Shown here piece by piece: positions 43,703 through 53,071 of a stretch of DNA of 64,000 nucleotides; within the stretch, counting starts at the first letter, position 1; each line of letters starts with the position of its first letter. Below the pieces are notes generated by a model, which worked only from the letters and a program-made list of their open reading frames with translations, had not been told where the DNA came from and searched no databases. Location of the stretch: assembly GCF_001730315.1 (NCBI RefSeq), contig NZ_MIKC01000003.1:79451-143450 (forward strand). The letters are read 5' to 3'. This DNA comes from Enterococcus ureilyticus (GTDB lineage Bacteria; Bacillota; Bacilli; Lactobacillales; Enterococcaceae). The translations under genes were made by a program, and so were the position numbers.

Positions 43703-44824
43703 ATGAAATTATGGAAAAAAGTAATATTGACCGTTTTAGGATTGGTTCTTATATCAGTTGCGGGATTTTGTGCATACGGGATTAAAATGTATTCTGATGC
43801 AACCTATACTGTAAAAGGGGTTTATGAATCGATTGACCGGACTTCTAAAAGAAGAGAAGCGGCCGTAAATATCGATGCACAAGAACCTTTCTCTGTTTTA
43901 TTAATGGGAATCGATACTGGAGATTTAGGCCGTACAGAGCAAGGCCGCTCAGATACTACGATGGTAGTTACTATTAATCCTAAAGAAAAGAAATCGACGA
44001 TGATCAGTTTAGATCGAGATATATTGACTGAGATTGTTGGTAATGGGACAGAAGATAAACTAAATCATGCCTACGCATTTGGTGGAGCTAAAATGGCGAT
44101 TGATACAGTATCAGAGTTACTGGATATTCCAATCGATAATTATGTATCGATCAATATGAAGGGACTAAAAGATTTGATTGATGCTGTAGGAGGAATTGAA
44201 GTTGATAATACATTAGGTGAGTTCACCTTGGATGGTATTGTTGTCCCAGCAGGTAAAATCACGCTAGATGGTGAGACTGGGTTGGCATATGCGCGTATGC
44301 GTAAAGAAGATCCTGATGGAGATATAGGGCGTCAACGTCGTCAAAGAGAAGTTGTTGAAAAAATTGTCAACAAAATTATCAGTTTAGACGGTTTAACAAA
44401 GTATAGAAAAATTTTGGATGCGGTAAAAGATAATGTGAAAACTGATTTAACTTGGGACAATATGGTAGATATTCAAAAGAAATATATGCCTGCTTTTAAA
44501 AATATCGATTCATTGCAATTAGATGGAGAAGGTACAGAAATTGATAGTATTTATTATCAATTATTAGATCCAACTAAATTATATGAAACTCAAACTGAGC
44601 TACGTGCGCAATTGGGTATGGCAAAAAATGAAGAGATGCAAGCTAGAGATACTAGCAATTACAATAATTACGCTGGTGGGAATACTGCTGCATATGGTGG
44701 CACTTCAACGGATACTACTAATTATAGTTATGATCCAAATACGTATGTTGATCCGAATACTGGTGTAGTGGATTCTACTTATACAAATCAAGAGGAAGCT
44801 GTTTATCCAGATAATGGTTATTAA
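43703..44824 (+). CDS. LytR-CpsA-Psr family polymer ligase
   Basis: A 373-residue protein. One N-terminal membrane helix (about 5-27) is followed by an external LCP domain (FSVLLMGIDTGDLGRTEQGRSDTTMVVTINPKEKKSTMISLDRDILTEI, then GRQRRQREVVEKIV). The Arg/Asp residues that bind the pyrophosphate of the lipid donor are present. The C-terminal 50 residues are Asn/Thr/Tyr-rich and low in complexity. The family attaches wall polymers to peptidoglycan; here it probably attaches the product of the upstream locus. The start is ATG 43703 with GAGGAAG. Confidence 0.92.
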   Translation: MKLWKKVILTVLGLVLISVAGFCAYGIKMYSDATYTVKGVYESIDRTSKRREAAVNIDAQEPFSVLLMGIDTGDLGRTEQGRSDTTMVVTINPKEKKSTMISLDRDILTEIVGNGTEDKLNHAYAFGGAKMAIDTVSELLDIPIDNYVSINMKGLKDLIDAVGGIEVDNTLGEFTLDGIVVPAGKITLDGETGLAYARMRKEDPDGDIGRQRRQREVVEKIVNKIISLDGLTKYRKILDAVKDNVKTDLTWDNMVDIQKKYMPAFKNIDSLQLDGEGTEIDSIYYQLLDPTKLYETQTELRAQLGMAKNEEMQARDTSNYNNYAGGNTAAYGGTSTDTTNYSYDPNTYVDPNTGVVDSTYTNQEEAVYPDNGY

Positions 44825-44830
44825 TTATAT

Positions 44831-44868
44831 AACTTCTATTTTCGAAAGAGAATAGAAGTTTTTTTATT
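44831..44868 (+). terminator. LCP gene terminator
   Basis: AACTTCTATT (44831-44840) pairs with AATAGAAGTT (44851-44860), followed by T7. Confidence 0.85.
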
Positions 44869-44952
44869 TTCACTCACTTTAGACTAGAATTCTTTTTTAT
44901 AGGGTGTTATAATTGGACTATACCAAATAAGAATACGAGGGAGTAACTTGCA

Positions 44953-45654
44953 ATGGAAATTATCAAAGTAGCGAACGCTGAAGAAGGCGGAAAAAAAACA
45001 TTTGAACTGATCAAAGAAGGCATGAGTAATGGTGCAAAAGTATTAGGACTTGCGACAGGCAGCACGCCAGAAACATTATATAAAGAAATGACTGCAAGCG
45101 ATTTGGATTTTTCTGAGATGACTTCTGTGAATTTAGATGAATATGTTGGCTTAGGCGGAGAAGACGATCAAAGCTATCGTTACTTCATGAATGATCAACT
45201 ATTTAACAAAAAACCATTTAAAAACACCTACGTACCAAACGGAAAAGCAGAAGATTTAGCAGCTGAATGTAAGCACTATGAAGGGATTATCGACGATAAT
45301 CCAATCGACATTCAAATTCTAGGTATTGGACAAAATGGGCATATTGGGTTTAACGAGCCAGGGACACCACTAGATAGTTTGACTCATGTAGTTGAATTAA
45401 CTGAGTCTACAATTAATGCGAACAAACGTAATTTTGAAAAAGTTGAAGATGTACCAACTAGAGCTGTTTCAATGGGAATCGGCTCAATCATGAAAGGCAA
45501 AAAAATGATTTTAATGGCATATGGATCAGCAAAGGCTGATGCGATCAAAGGAATGATCGATGGACCTGTTTCTGTTGACTTACCAGCAAGTGCGTTACAA
45601 AATCATTCAGATGTTGTTGTCATCATTGATGAAGAGGCTGCTAGTAAATTATAA
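44953..45654 (+). CDS. nagB: Glucosamine-6-phosphate deaminase
   Basis: A 233-residue NagB of the shorter Gram-positive type, without the C-terminal allosteric extension of E. coli. Diagnostic segments are [25 protein letters not shown] (catalytic Asp), [18 protein letters not shown] (catalytic His and Glu) and the [19 protein letters not shown] loop. It converts GlcN-6-P to fructose-6-P and ammonia, linking amino sugars to glycolysis. The start ATG 44953 follows GAGGGAG. It is monocistronic, with TATAAT upstream and a terminator. Confidence 0.96.
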   Translation: MEIIKVANAEEGGKKTFELIKEGMSNGAKVLGLATGSTPETLYKEMTASDLDFSEMTSVNLDEYVGLGGEDDQSYRYFMNDQLFNKKPFKNTYVPNGKAEDLAAECKHYEGIIDDNPIDIQILGIGQNGHIGFNEPGTPLDSLTHVVELTESTINANKRNFEKVEDVPTRAVSMGIGSIMKGKKMILMAYGSAKADAIKGMIDGPVSVDLPASALQNHSDVVVIIDEEAASKL

Positions 45655-45661
45655 AAATATG

Positions 45662-45706
45662 AAGCTGTGATCACAGGATTAATTCCTTTGATCACAGCTT
45701 TTTTTG
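45662..45706 (+). terminator. nagB terminator
   Basis: AAGCTGTGATCA (45662-45673) pairs exactly with TGATCACAGCTT (45689-45700), followed by T7. Confidence 0.9.
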
Positions 45707-45779
45707 ATGAAACTAAGCATCATTCTCTCAATTCAAATTAGTGCTATAATAGGATAGAAGATCAATAGGAGGATTGAGT

Positions 45780-46487
45780 ATGGTGGATATAATTTTAACA
45801 GTTCCGGAAATCATTATAAGACTATGTTTGGCAATGCTGATTGGTGGAGTCATTGGATTTGAACGCCAATACAAAAATCGCCCAGCTGGTATGCGGACAC
45901 ATATTTTAGTTTGCATGGGAGCAACGATCATTGCATTAATTCAAGTTGAAATCGCTGCTAGTGCTTTGCAAGATGCGATTAATCATCCAGAGTTAACTGG
46001 TGTGATCCGCTCCGACCAAGCAAGACTAATTGCACAAGTTGTTAGTGGAATCGGTTTTTTAGGTGCAGGAACGATCATAGTGACGAAACAGTCCGTTACC
46101 GGCTTGACCACAGCCGCATCCTTATGGGCTGTCGCAGGTTTAGGAATTGCGATTGGTATGGGTTACTATGCTATTGCGATAACTAGTTTTATTGGTGTTT
46201 TTATTGCTTTAACAGTTGTTAGAAAAGTAATCCATGTCCCGACAACAAAGAAACTAGAAATTCGTTATATACACAAACAAGAAACAAAAGAATTTATCAA
46301 CCAGTATTTTGAAGAACACAAAATTGAAATCGAGGATGTCAATTTCAATGTAGTCTTAGTTGAAGACGTGCAGATTTACACGAATATTTATACGATTGAT
46401 CTACCTAAAGGCATGACCTATGCTGAAGTGATAGAGGACTTATCGATTTACAAAAATATCACGAAACTGCGGCTAGTTAGTATATAA
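45780..46487 (+). CDS. MgtC/SapB family membrane protein
   Basis: A 235-residue protein. An N-terminal MgtC domain of four or five helices (RLCLAMLIGGVIGFERQYKNRPAGMRTHILVCMGATIIAL, then VVSGIGFLGAGTIIV and GLTTAASLWAVAGLGIAIGMGYY) is followed by a cytoplasmic ACT-like C-terminal domain. MgtC proteins are linked to growth in low magnesium and to ATP-synthase control in intracellular pathogens; the role in free-living Firmicutes is less clear. The start is ATG 45780, with AGGAGG seven bases upstream. Confidence 0.92.
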   Translation: MVDIILTVPEIIIRLCLAMLIGGVIGFERQYKNRPAGMRTHILVCMGATIIALIQVEIAASALQDAINHPELTGVIRSDQARLIAQVVSGIGFLGAGTIIVTKQSVTGLTTAASLWAVAGLGIAIGMGYYAIAITSFIGVFIALTVVRKVIHVPTTKKLEIRYIHKQETKEFINQYFEEHKIEIEDVNFNVVLVEDVQIYTNIYTIDLPKGMTYAEVIEDLSIYKNITKLRLVSI

Positions 46488-46507
46488 GTTATCTTATTAT
46501 TATAAGG

Positions 46508-46557
46508 AAAATAAAGTGAGTTTGAACGTGTCATCATTCAAGCTTACTTTATTTTTT
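46508..46557. terminator. Bidirectional terminator
   Basis: AAATAAAGTgAGtTTGAA pairs with TTCAAGCTTACTTTATTT through two G.T pairs, with T6. It lies between the convergent mgtC-like and DUF92 genes. Confidence 0.8.
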
Positions 46558-46569
46558 GATAAGGCGTTC

Positions 46570-47397
46570 TTATTCCATAAAAAAAGTAAGCAACCAACTG
46601 AATAAAACAGTCAAACTTCCACTAAAAAAGTTGACCCAATCATTTGTTACCCATGAAATTCCGCTGATTTTTAAGGTAGATTGATGATGATGCTGTTGTT
46701 GTTCAGTAATAGATCCGCAGATGGGGCAGCGATATTTTACTTGAAAGATGATACCTAGTAGGCTATCGATCAAAGAATCAAGAAAGCCGCAAAAGAGTGG
46801 AAGGCTGAACAATAGAAGGGGTGAAAGCTGAAAATCCTCATAGCTTCCAGAGTTTAGCCAGAAGGCAGTAGCAATCAAAAGACTACCTAACAGTGAAGAA
46901 ATAGTCCCTAATAGTGAAATACCGCCAGAAAGACCGGGCGTAATCGGTTTAAATGAAAGAATAGAATAGGGGGCTTCTTTACTTAAAATACCTATTTCAG
47001 ATGCCCAGGTATCTGAAGTTGCACCTGCGATACCGCTAACATACCCAATTAGGAACAATTCAATGTCTGTATAGTAGAACAGAATTAAAGAAATAATAGC
47101 AGGGAGACTATTGGCAAGCACTTGGCAGGCATCTCTAGTATGTCCTTTTTCAGTTACACTCGAGTCTGAGCCTCTTTTCATCCCTTTCTTTATCAAATGG
47201 ATAAAGCCAGAACTGGCAAAAAATAGAATTAACAACTCCCAAACGGGCCATGAACCAAACCCACAAACAATTATAGCAACAAAAATCATAGCCAATGTGC
47301 CAGATTTGGTAAGTAAATGTGTAATATAAGAAAATATGCCAATAAAACTGCCTACAATCATGCCTATTAATAATTTATAAAGTAAAATAGTCATCAT
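46570..47397 (-). CDS. DUF92 family membrane protein
   Basis: A 275-residue protein with about seven membrane helices. The DUF92 markers are present: TRDACQVLANSLPAIISL, the GIAGATSDTWASEIGILSK cytosolic loop and GLSGGISLLGTISSLLGSLLIA. Plant and algal relatives (VTE6) are phytyl-phosphate kinases, so a prenyl-phosphate related role is possible but unproven. There is a CPICGS Cys pair before the last helix. The start is at one of two adjacent ATG codons (47397 or 47394) after AGAGGTG. It is divergent from the AI-2E-family gene. Confidence 0.83.
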   Translation of the reverse strand: MMTILLYKLLIGMIVGSFIGIFSYITHLLTKSGTLAMIFVAIIVCGFGSWPVWELLILFFASSGFIHLIKKGMKRGSDSSVTEKGHTRDACQVLANSLPAIISLILFYYTDIELFLIGYVSGIAGATSDTWASEIGILSKEAPYSILSFKPITPGLSGGISLLGTISSLLGSLLIATAFWLNSGSYEDFQLSPLLLFSLPLFCGFLDSLIDSLLGIIFQVKYRCPICGSITEQQQHHHQSTLKISGISWVTNDWVNFFSGSLTVLFSWLLTFFME

Positions 47398-47566
47398 ACA
47401 CCTCTTAAATAATTGGTTCTGTCTAAACGGATAAACAAAATAAGTATAGCATGGAATGAGAGGTAGTTATAAAATCTTTTATAAGATAACACGAAAATTG
47501 AGACAATAACCCCTTTATGCTAGTAAAGAATGATAGAATAAAAGTATTCGTTATGGGAGGTTTTGT

Positions 47567-48685
47567 ATGGGATCGTTATTCAAACAATCAAAATTATTAT
47601 TTTGGACAGTAGAAATTGTACTTACGATTATTGGGGTTTTCTTTTTATTGAAGATGCCTAACGTTTTTAGCCCGATTTTAGGAATGATATCAGCTGTTTT
47701 TATGCCATTATTGATTGCAGGTTTTTTATATTATATGTTCGATCCACTTGTTTTATTTTTAGAAAAACGTGGTCTTCCAAGAATTATTGGCTTTTTGCTT
47801 TCATTTGCGGTCTTAATCGTTTTGATTACACTAGTTGTCATGAATGTCGTTCCTCAATTAGTTAATCAGTCAGTTGAATTAAGCCAGTCGCTTCCTACCT
47901 ATGCTGAGGAAATGAATCAATGGTTGAATGATTTAGGAGAGCTTGAAGCATTTAAAGGATTTAATATTCAAGAACAGTTAGATAAAGCGAATATTACAAT
48001 TAGCAATATTTTGAATTTTGCAATTGTGGGTGTAACAAGTAGTCTTTCAAAAATTGTGAGTATTTTGATGCGATTTTTCATTTTGCTTTTTACTGTACCG
48101 TTTATCTTGTTTTTTATGTTTAAAGATGGGCATAAATTTTTAGACGCATTGTCTCATTTTTTTCCAAAGAGTATTCGTAGTGAGTTACAGCAAACCGTAA
48201 AAGAGATGAATCAAACTTTGTCAGCATATATTAGTAGTACGGTTTTAGATGCATTTATTATTGGGATTTTAAGTTTTATCGCGATGACGATATTTAAGCA
48301 ACCATATAGCTTACTGTTAGCTGTATTTTGTGGTCTGACGAATATTATTCCCTATGTTGGTCCATTTATTGGGGCAGTTCCAGCAATTTTAGTGGGTCTA
48401 TTTATTTCACCCTGGCAAGCTTTATATATGGCAGTGTCGATTTTAGTTATTCAGCAACTGGATGGCAATTTGATCAAACCATTGTTGATGGGGAAATCTC
48501 TAAATGTTCATCCTTTAACGATCATCTTAGTTTTGATTGCAGCGGGCAGTGTCGGTGGAATCATCGGGATGCTGATTTGTATTCCTGTATATGCAGTTAT
48601 TAAAACATTGGTTCTTAATATTAGTAAAATTTATAACATTAAGAAGGAGAGTAAGGATCGTTCCTCCAACGAACCAATCAGTTAA
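47567..48685 (+). CDS. AI-2E/PerM family membrane transporter
   Basis: A 372-residue protein with seven or eight helices and a central soluble loop. The family motifs GLTNIIPYVGPFIGAVPAILVGL and QQLDGNLIKPLLMGKSLNVHPLTIILVLIAAGSVGGIIGMLICIPVYAV are clear. Members export AI-2 (TqsA) or act as Na+/H+ antiporters; the substrate here is unknown. The start ATG 47567 follows GGGAGG. It is a single gene with a downstream hairpin shared with nrdF. Confidence 0.92.
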   Translation: MGSLFKQSKLLFWTVEIVLTIIGVFFLLKMPNVFSPILGMISAVFMPLLIAGFLYYMFDPLVLFLEKRGLPRIIGFLLSFAVLIVLITLVVMNVVPQLVNQSVELSQSLPTYAEEMNQWLNDLGELEAFKGFNIQEQLDKANITISNILNFAIVGVTSSLSKIVSILMRFFILLFTVPFILFFMFKDGHKFLDALSHFFPKSIRSELQQTVKEMNQTLSAYISSTVLDAFIIGILSFIAMTIFKQPYSLLLAVFCGLTNIIPYVGPFIGAVPAILVGLFISPWQALYMAVSILVIQQLDGNLIKPLLMGKSLNVHPLTIILVLIAAGSVGGIIGMLICIPVYAVIKTLVLNISKIYNIKKESKDRSSNEPIS

Positions 48686-48747
48686 GTCTTGCTGATTCAG
48701 CTTTTTATAAAGTAGATAGAGAAAAGGCGACAAGCAAATAATTATTA

Positions 48748-48800
48748 AAAAATAAGTCTAGGCTAAAAACTCAAATGGTTTTAGCCTAGACTTATTTTTA
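48748..48800. terminator. Bidirectional terminator
   Basis: AATAAGTCTAGGCTAAAA pairs exactly with TTTTAGCCTAGACTTATT, ending in T5. It closes both the transporter gene and the nrd operon. Confidence 0.9.
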
Positions 48801-48818
48801 TGTGTTCAAAAGAGATGA

Positions 48819-49781
48819 TTAGTCCATACCAATCAGGTAATCGTCATCTTTCATTGCTTCAACAGTTCCTAATAGGTAACCATTACCGACTTGTGAGAAG
48901 AAATCATGGTTGCTAGTACCAGTAGAGATACCATTCATAACGATTGGATTAACATCATTTGCTGTATCAGCAAATAATGGATCCATACCAAGATTCATCA
49001 AGGCTTTATTCGCATTGTAACGTAAGAAAGTTTTCACTTCTTCAGTCCAGCCTAACTCATCATATAATTGCTCTGTGTAACGTTCTTCATTTTCATATAG
49101 CTCATAAAGAAGATTATACATCCAGTCTTTCATGTCATTTTGTTCTGCTTCATTCAATTCATTGAAGCCTAATTGGAATTTGTATCCAATATAAGTACCA
49201 TGAACAGACTCATCGCGAATGATTAGTTTAATGATTTCGGCAACGTTTGCTAGTTTATTATTCCCTAAGTAGTAAAGAGGAGTGTAAAAACCAGAATAGA
49301 AAAGAAAGGTTTCCAAAAATACGCTCGCAACTTTCTTTTCGAGTGGCGTACCATTTTTATATATTTCATTGATTTTTTCAGCTTTTGTTTGTAGATAAAC
49401 ATTAGTATTTGTCCATTCGAAGATTTCATCGATTTCTTTTTTAGTATTTAATGTACTAAAAATGGATGAATAGCTTTTTGCGTGAACAGATTCCATAAAT
49501 TGGATATTGTTTAAAACAGCTTCTTCATGTGGCGTACGAACGTCGTTTCTTAATTGTTCCATACCACTTTCAGACTGAACAGTATCTAGTAGAGTCAAAC
49601 CGCCAAAAACGTATCCTACAGTTGTTTTTTCTAAATCTGAAAGAGTTCTCCAATCATCTAGATCGTTAGACAAAGGAATACGAGTATCTAACCAAAATTG
49701 CTCCGTTAGTTTTTCCCAAGTAGACTTATCGATCACATCTTCGATAGCGTTCCAGTTAATCGCTTCATAATATGTTGCCAT
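48819..49781 (-). CDS. nrdF: Class Ib ribonucleotide reductase small subunit
   Basis: A 320-residue R2F. Metal ligands are seen in SESGMEQLRNDVRTPHEEAVLNNIQFMESVHAKSYSSIF (Glu, His) and LIIRDESVHGTYIGYKF (Glu, His), with the radical Tyr in the first ligand helix. It forms the Mn2/Fe2-tyrosyl radical cofactor with help from NrdI. The C-terminal tail (MKDDDYLIGMD) binds NrdE. The start ATG 49781 follows GAGGAGGAAC. It is the last gene of nrdHIEF, about 100 bp after nrdE. Confidence 0.96.
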   Translation of the reverse strand: MATYYEAINWNAIEDVIDKSTWEKLTEQFWLDTRIPLSNDLDDWRTLSDLEKTTVGYVFGGLTLLDTVQSESGMEQLRNDVRTPHEEAVLNNIQFMESVHAKSYSSIFSTLNTKKEIDEIFEWTNTNVYLQTKAEKINEIYKNGTPLEKKVASVFLETFLFYSGFYTPLYYLGNNKLANVAEIIKLIIRDESVHGTYIGYKFQLGFNELNEAEQNDMKDWMYNLLYELYENEERYTEQLYDELGWTEEVKTFLRYNANKALMNLGMDPLFADTANDVNPIVMNGISTGTSNHDFFSQVGNGYLLGTVEAMKDDDYLIGMD

Positions 49782-49882
49782 GTATGTTCCTCCTCATTAC
49801 CTTTACGTTAAAATACAATAAATCATAGAACAAGGCGACCAGAGGACGCCTTGTTTGTATATATGTTTGCTGGTCTTAATTT

Positions 49883-52048
49883 TTAGATGACACAACTCTC
49901 ACATTGGTTGCTACCGATTTCTTCAGCATCATCCGTAAATGTTCTTACGTAATAGATTGATTTTACCCCTTTATGGAAAGCATAGTGACGTAAAATATTC
50001 AAATCACGAGTGGTTTGTTTTGGTGAATCTTTCCATTCATATAAGCCTTCAGGAATTTCAGAACGCATAAACAATGTTAAACTCATACCTTGATCCACAT
50101 GTTGTTGCGCTGTTGCATAAACATTAATGACTTTACGCATATCCATGTCATAAGCAGATGTATAATAAGGAATCGTATCATTTGCGAGATAAGGCGCAGG
50201 ATAATAAATTTTACCAATTTTCTTTTCTTGACGCTCTTCGATCATCCGAGTGATTGGGTGAATACTAGCACTCGTATCATTGATATAAGAAATAGAACCA
50301 TTCGGTGCAACTGCTAAACGATTTTGATGATATAAGCCGTCTTGCTTCACTGCATCACGTAATTTTGCCCAGTCTTCAGAAGTTGGGACAAAAATATCTT
50401 TAAAGATTTCTTTGACTTTATCTGATTGTGGAGTGAAGTCTCCGTCAATATATTTATCAAAATAAGAACCATTAGCATAATCAGATTTTTCAAAATTATA
50501 AAAGGTTTCATTATATTGTTTTGCAATGTTATTACTTTCTACTAAAGTCCAGTAGTTCAATAAAGTAAAGTAAACATTGGTGAAATCTAGTGAATCTTTA
50601 GAACCATACTCCATATGGTTTTTAGCAAAGAACGTATGCAGACCCATCGCACCAAGTCCGATGGTATGACTTAATTTATTTCCGTTTTGAATAGAAGGCA
50701 CCACATCAATATCAGATGCATCCGTTACAAAAGTTAAAGCACGAGTCATGGCACGAACAGATTTACCAAAGTCAGGACTGTCCATCAAGTTGACAATGTT
50801 TGTCGAACCTAAGTTACAACTGATATCTGTACCAAGTGTTTCATATTCTTGTTTGCCATTTAAAACAGAAGGTGTTTGAACTTGTAAAATTTCTGAACAT
50901 AAGTTACTCATGATGATTTTGCCATAAGCTGGATTACTTCTATTAGCTGTATCAATATTGATGATATATGGATAGCCAGATTCTTGTTGTAATTTAGAAA
51001 TTTCATTTTCTAGATCACGCGCTTTGATTTTACGTTTACGAATCTTAGGATTGGCAACTAGATTATCGTACTCTTTGGTAATATCAATATAAGAGAACGG
51101 GACACCATATTCACGTTCTACACTATAAGGGCTGAATAGATACATATCTTCATTATTACGTGCTAATTCATAAAATTTATCAGGAACCACAACGCCTAAC
51201 GATAAAGTTTTCACACGAACCTTTTCATCCGCATTTTCTTTTTTTGTTGAAAGGAACATTTCGATATCTGGATGGAAAACGTTTAGATAAACAACTCCAG
51301 CACCTTGACGTTGACCTAGTTGATTAGAATAACTAAAGCTATCTTCGAACAATTTCATAACGGGAACCACGCCGCTGGCAGCTCCTTCATATCCTTTGAT
51401 CGGAGCACCTGCTTCACGTAAGTTTGCTAATGTGATACCCACACCGCCACCAATACGTGATAATTGTAAAGCGGAGTTGATTGAACGGCCGATACTGTTC
51501 ATGTCATCTGTTACTTGGATCAAGAAACAAGAAACAAGCTCACCACGACGTTTACGTCCTGCATTCAAGAATGAAGGTGTAGCTGGTTGATAACGTTGGT
51601 GGATCATTTCATCAGCTAAAACTAAAGCCAATTCTTCATTACCATCAGCAAAATACAAGGCATTGAAAGCCACACGATCTTCATAGCTTTCTAAGTATTC
51701 ACTACCTTCATTGTTTTTAAGTGCATATTGTGAATAAAACTTATAAGCTGCCATAAATGATTTGAATTCAAAGTTTTGTTCATCTAAAAACGTATATAAT
51801 TTTTCAATAAAAGCCATAGAATATTTTTGGACAAAAGCAGTTTCCAAATAGTCGTTCTCGATTAAATAATTGATTTTTGCTTCTATAGTGTCGAAGGTTC
51901 TTGTGTTAGGAAGGACATTTTCTTTGAAAAAAGCTTCCAATGCTTCTTTATCCTTATGTAAAGGAATTTGTCCGTCAACAGGACGATTGATCTCATTATT
52001 CAGCTTAAAATAGCTAACATCTTTAATTTCTTTTAGACTCAAGTTCAT
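49883..52048 (-). CDS. nrdE: Class Ib ribonucleotide reductase large subunit
   Basis: A 721-residue R1E. The active-site triad is represented by SNLCSEILQ, the finger-loop residues DISCNLGSTNIVNLMDSP, and YYVRTFTDD...CESCVI with the shuttle cysteines Cys716 and Cys719. It lacks the N-terminal ATP-cone of class Ia, as expected for Ib. It reduces ribonucleoside diphosphates with electrons from NrdH. The start at ATG 52048 overlaps nrdI by 26 bp. Confidence 0.97.
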   Translation of the reverse strand: MNLSLKEIKDVSYFKLNNEINRPVDGQIPLHKDKEALEAFFKENVLPNTRTFDTIEAKINYLIENDYLETAFVQKYSMAFIEKLYTFLDEQNFEFKSFMAAYKFYSQYALKNNEGSEYLESYEDRVAFNALYFADGNEELALVLADEMIHQRYQPATPSFLNAGRKRRGELVSCFLIQVTDDMNSIGRSINSALQLSRIGGGVGITLANLREAGAPIKGYEGAASGVVPVMKLFEDSFSYSNQLGQRQGAGVVYLNVFHPDIEMFLSTKKENADEKVRVKTLSLGVVVPDKFYELARNNEDMYLFSPYSVEREYGVPFSYIDITKEYDNLVANPKIRKRKIKARDLENEISKLQQESGYPYIINIDTANRSNPAYGKIIMSNLCSEILQVQTPSVLNGKQEYETLGTDISCNLGSTNIVNLMDSPDFGKSVRAMTRALTFVTDASDIDVVPSIQNGNKLSHTIGLGAMGLHTFFAKNHMEYGSKDSLDFTNVYFTLLNYWTLVESNNIAKQYNETFYNFEKSDYANGSYFDKYIDGDFTPQSDKVKEIFKDIFVPTSEDWAKLRDAVKQDGLYHQNRLAVAPNGSISYINDTSASIHPITRMIEERQEKKIGKIYYPAPYLANDTIPYYTSAYDMDMRKVINVYATAQQHVDQGMSLTLFMRSEIPEGLYEWKDSPKQTTRDLNILRHYAFHKGVKSIYYVRTFTDDAEEIGSNQCESCVI

Positions 52049-52400
52049 TCACTACTTTCTTAAAGGATTCCACGTCTTCATTCGTACCGCTAAATTCAAA
52101 TGCAAAAAGCATTGGAACGTTATAATCACGTGCTATGTCTTTGGCTGTATATACAAACAAATCTGCGAAATTGAGGTTTCCGCCTCCAGCAACGCCTTGC
52201 AAGTATTCTTGATTATTTTTGTAATCAAGAAAATCATTCACTACTTCCGTGATTTCTTGGTCATAAGTAGGAACGACTAGGACAAAAGGCTCATTTATCT
52301 CAAAAAAAGGATTCGCAGGCTCAATTTCACAAGCTGCTAAATCCAATTTTTTAATGAAGCGTCTAGTTTGTCCAGTGACTGAGAAATAAACAATTTTCAT
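52023..52400 (-). CDS. nrdI: Flavodoxin-like NrdI
   Basis: A 125-residue protein. The flavodoxin-type phosphate loop (VTGQTRRF, residues 8-15) and the GGGNLNFADLF region around the flavin mark NrdI, which supplies the oxidant for assembling the dimanganese-tyrosyl cofactor in NrdF. The 1-bp gap to nrdH and overlap with nrdE show a single tight operon. The start is ATG 52400. Confidence 0.94.
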   Translation of the reverse strand: MKIVYFSVTGQTRRFIKKLDLAACEIEPANPFFEINEPFVLVVPTYDQEITEVVNDFLDYKNNQEYLQGVAGGGNLNFADLFVYTAKDIARDYNVPMLFAFEFSGTNEDVESFKKVVNELESKRN

Positions 52401-52401
52401 T

Positions 52402-52626
52402 TTAGCTAGCCAATTGTTTTAATTGATCAGGACGGAATCCTACAACTGTTGCAGCATCAGAAGTGATAACCGGAACACTTTGGAATCCGTGTTCTTTTAA
52501 CCAGTCGATTGCGTCTGGTTGGATATCGATATTTACTTCTTCAAATGCTATATTATTCTCGCTCAAAAAGCGTTTTGCCATTTTACATTGGATACAATTA
52601 TTTTTAGAAAAGATTTTTACGTTCAT
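52402..52626 (-). CDS. nrdH: Glutaredoxin-like NrdH
   Basis: A 74-residue thioredoxin-fold redoxin with the active site CIQC (Cys11 and Cys14) and the cis-Pro segment SVPVI. It donates electrons to NrdE and is usually reduced by thioredoxin reductase. It is the first gene of the nrdHIEF operon. The start ATG 52626 is preceded by GAGGGGG on the minus strand. Confidence 0.95.
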   Translation of the reverse strand: MNVKIFSKNNCIQCKMAKRFLSENNIAFEEVNIDIQPDAIDWLKEHGFQSVPVITSDAATVVGFRPDQLKQLAS

Positions 52627-52658
52627 TTTTATTTCCCCCTCAATTAGTTTACTTCACT

Positions 52659-52686
52659 AGTATAAATCTCTCAGAAAAAAAGTCAA
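52659..52686 (-). promoter_or_regulatory. Predicted nrdHIEF promoter
   Basis: On the minus strand TTGACT (52686-52681), a 16-bp spacer and TATACT (52664-52659). Two NrdR boxes lie directly upstream. Confidence 0.65.
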
Positions 52687-52693
52687 CACTTAG

Positions 52694-52740
52694 GCACTAC
52701 ATATTGTGGTCGTTTTTTGTTTGAATACCATGTTTTGTGT
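52694..52740. promoter_or_regulatory. Tandem NrdR boxes
   Basis: Box 1 is GCACTACATATTGTGG (52694-52709) and box 2 ATACCATGTTTTGTGT (52725-52740). Each matches the consensus ACACAATATATTGTGT at 12 of 16 positions, and their centres are 31 bp apart (about three helical turns), the spacing usual for NrdR. They sit just upstream of the nrdH -35. Confidence 0.7.
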
Positions 52741-52854
52741 TTTTGAAAGAAATATGAAAGCACGTATTCTCTAGATTTAAGCGCCTTTTCTTACCATTTT
52801 TGTGTTTAAAAAAAAAATTTATTAAATTTTGAATCGGAACTTCTAATTTCAAAA

Positions 52855-52870
52855 ACACAAGATATAGTGG
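52855..52870. promoter_or_regulatory. Third NrdR-like box, isolated
   Basis: ACACAAGATATAGTGG matches the NrdR consensus at 13 of 16 positions, better than the two promoter-proximal boxes. It has no partner 31 bp to either side. It lies 160 bp from the tandem boxes and 80 bp before the feo -35. Confidence 0.4.
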
Positions 52871-52949
52871 TCAATCAATATACAAGACACTAGGATAATG
52901 GGACCAATTTTAATGGGAGAATATTTTCTTACTATAGGTAGAAAGAAGA

Positions 52950-52996
52950 TTGATTTAAGTATCACAAACAGGTATACTTAATGAGAACGATTATCA
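52950..52996 (+). promoter_or_regulatory. feo promoter with Fur box
   Basis: TTGATT (52950-52955), 17-bp spacer, TATACT (52973-52978) make a strong promoter. TGAGAACGATTATCA (52982-52996) is a 7-1-7 Fur-type box, with a further partial box (TGAGAATC...) right after it, covering the start of transcription. Iron-dependent repression is inferred. Confidence 0.7.
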
Positions 52997-53071
52997 ATAT
53001 CATTGAGAATCAAAATGAAACTTTTTCACAATAAAATAAGAAAATAACAGTTAAAATAGGGAGGGTATCCA

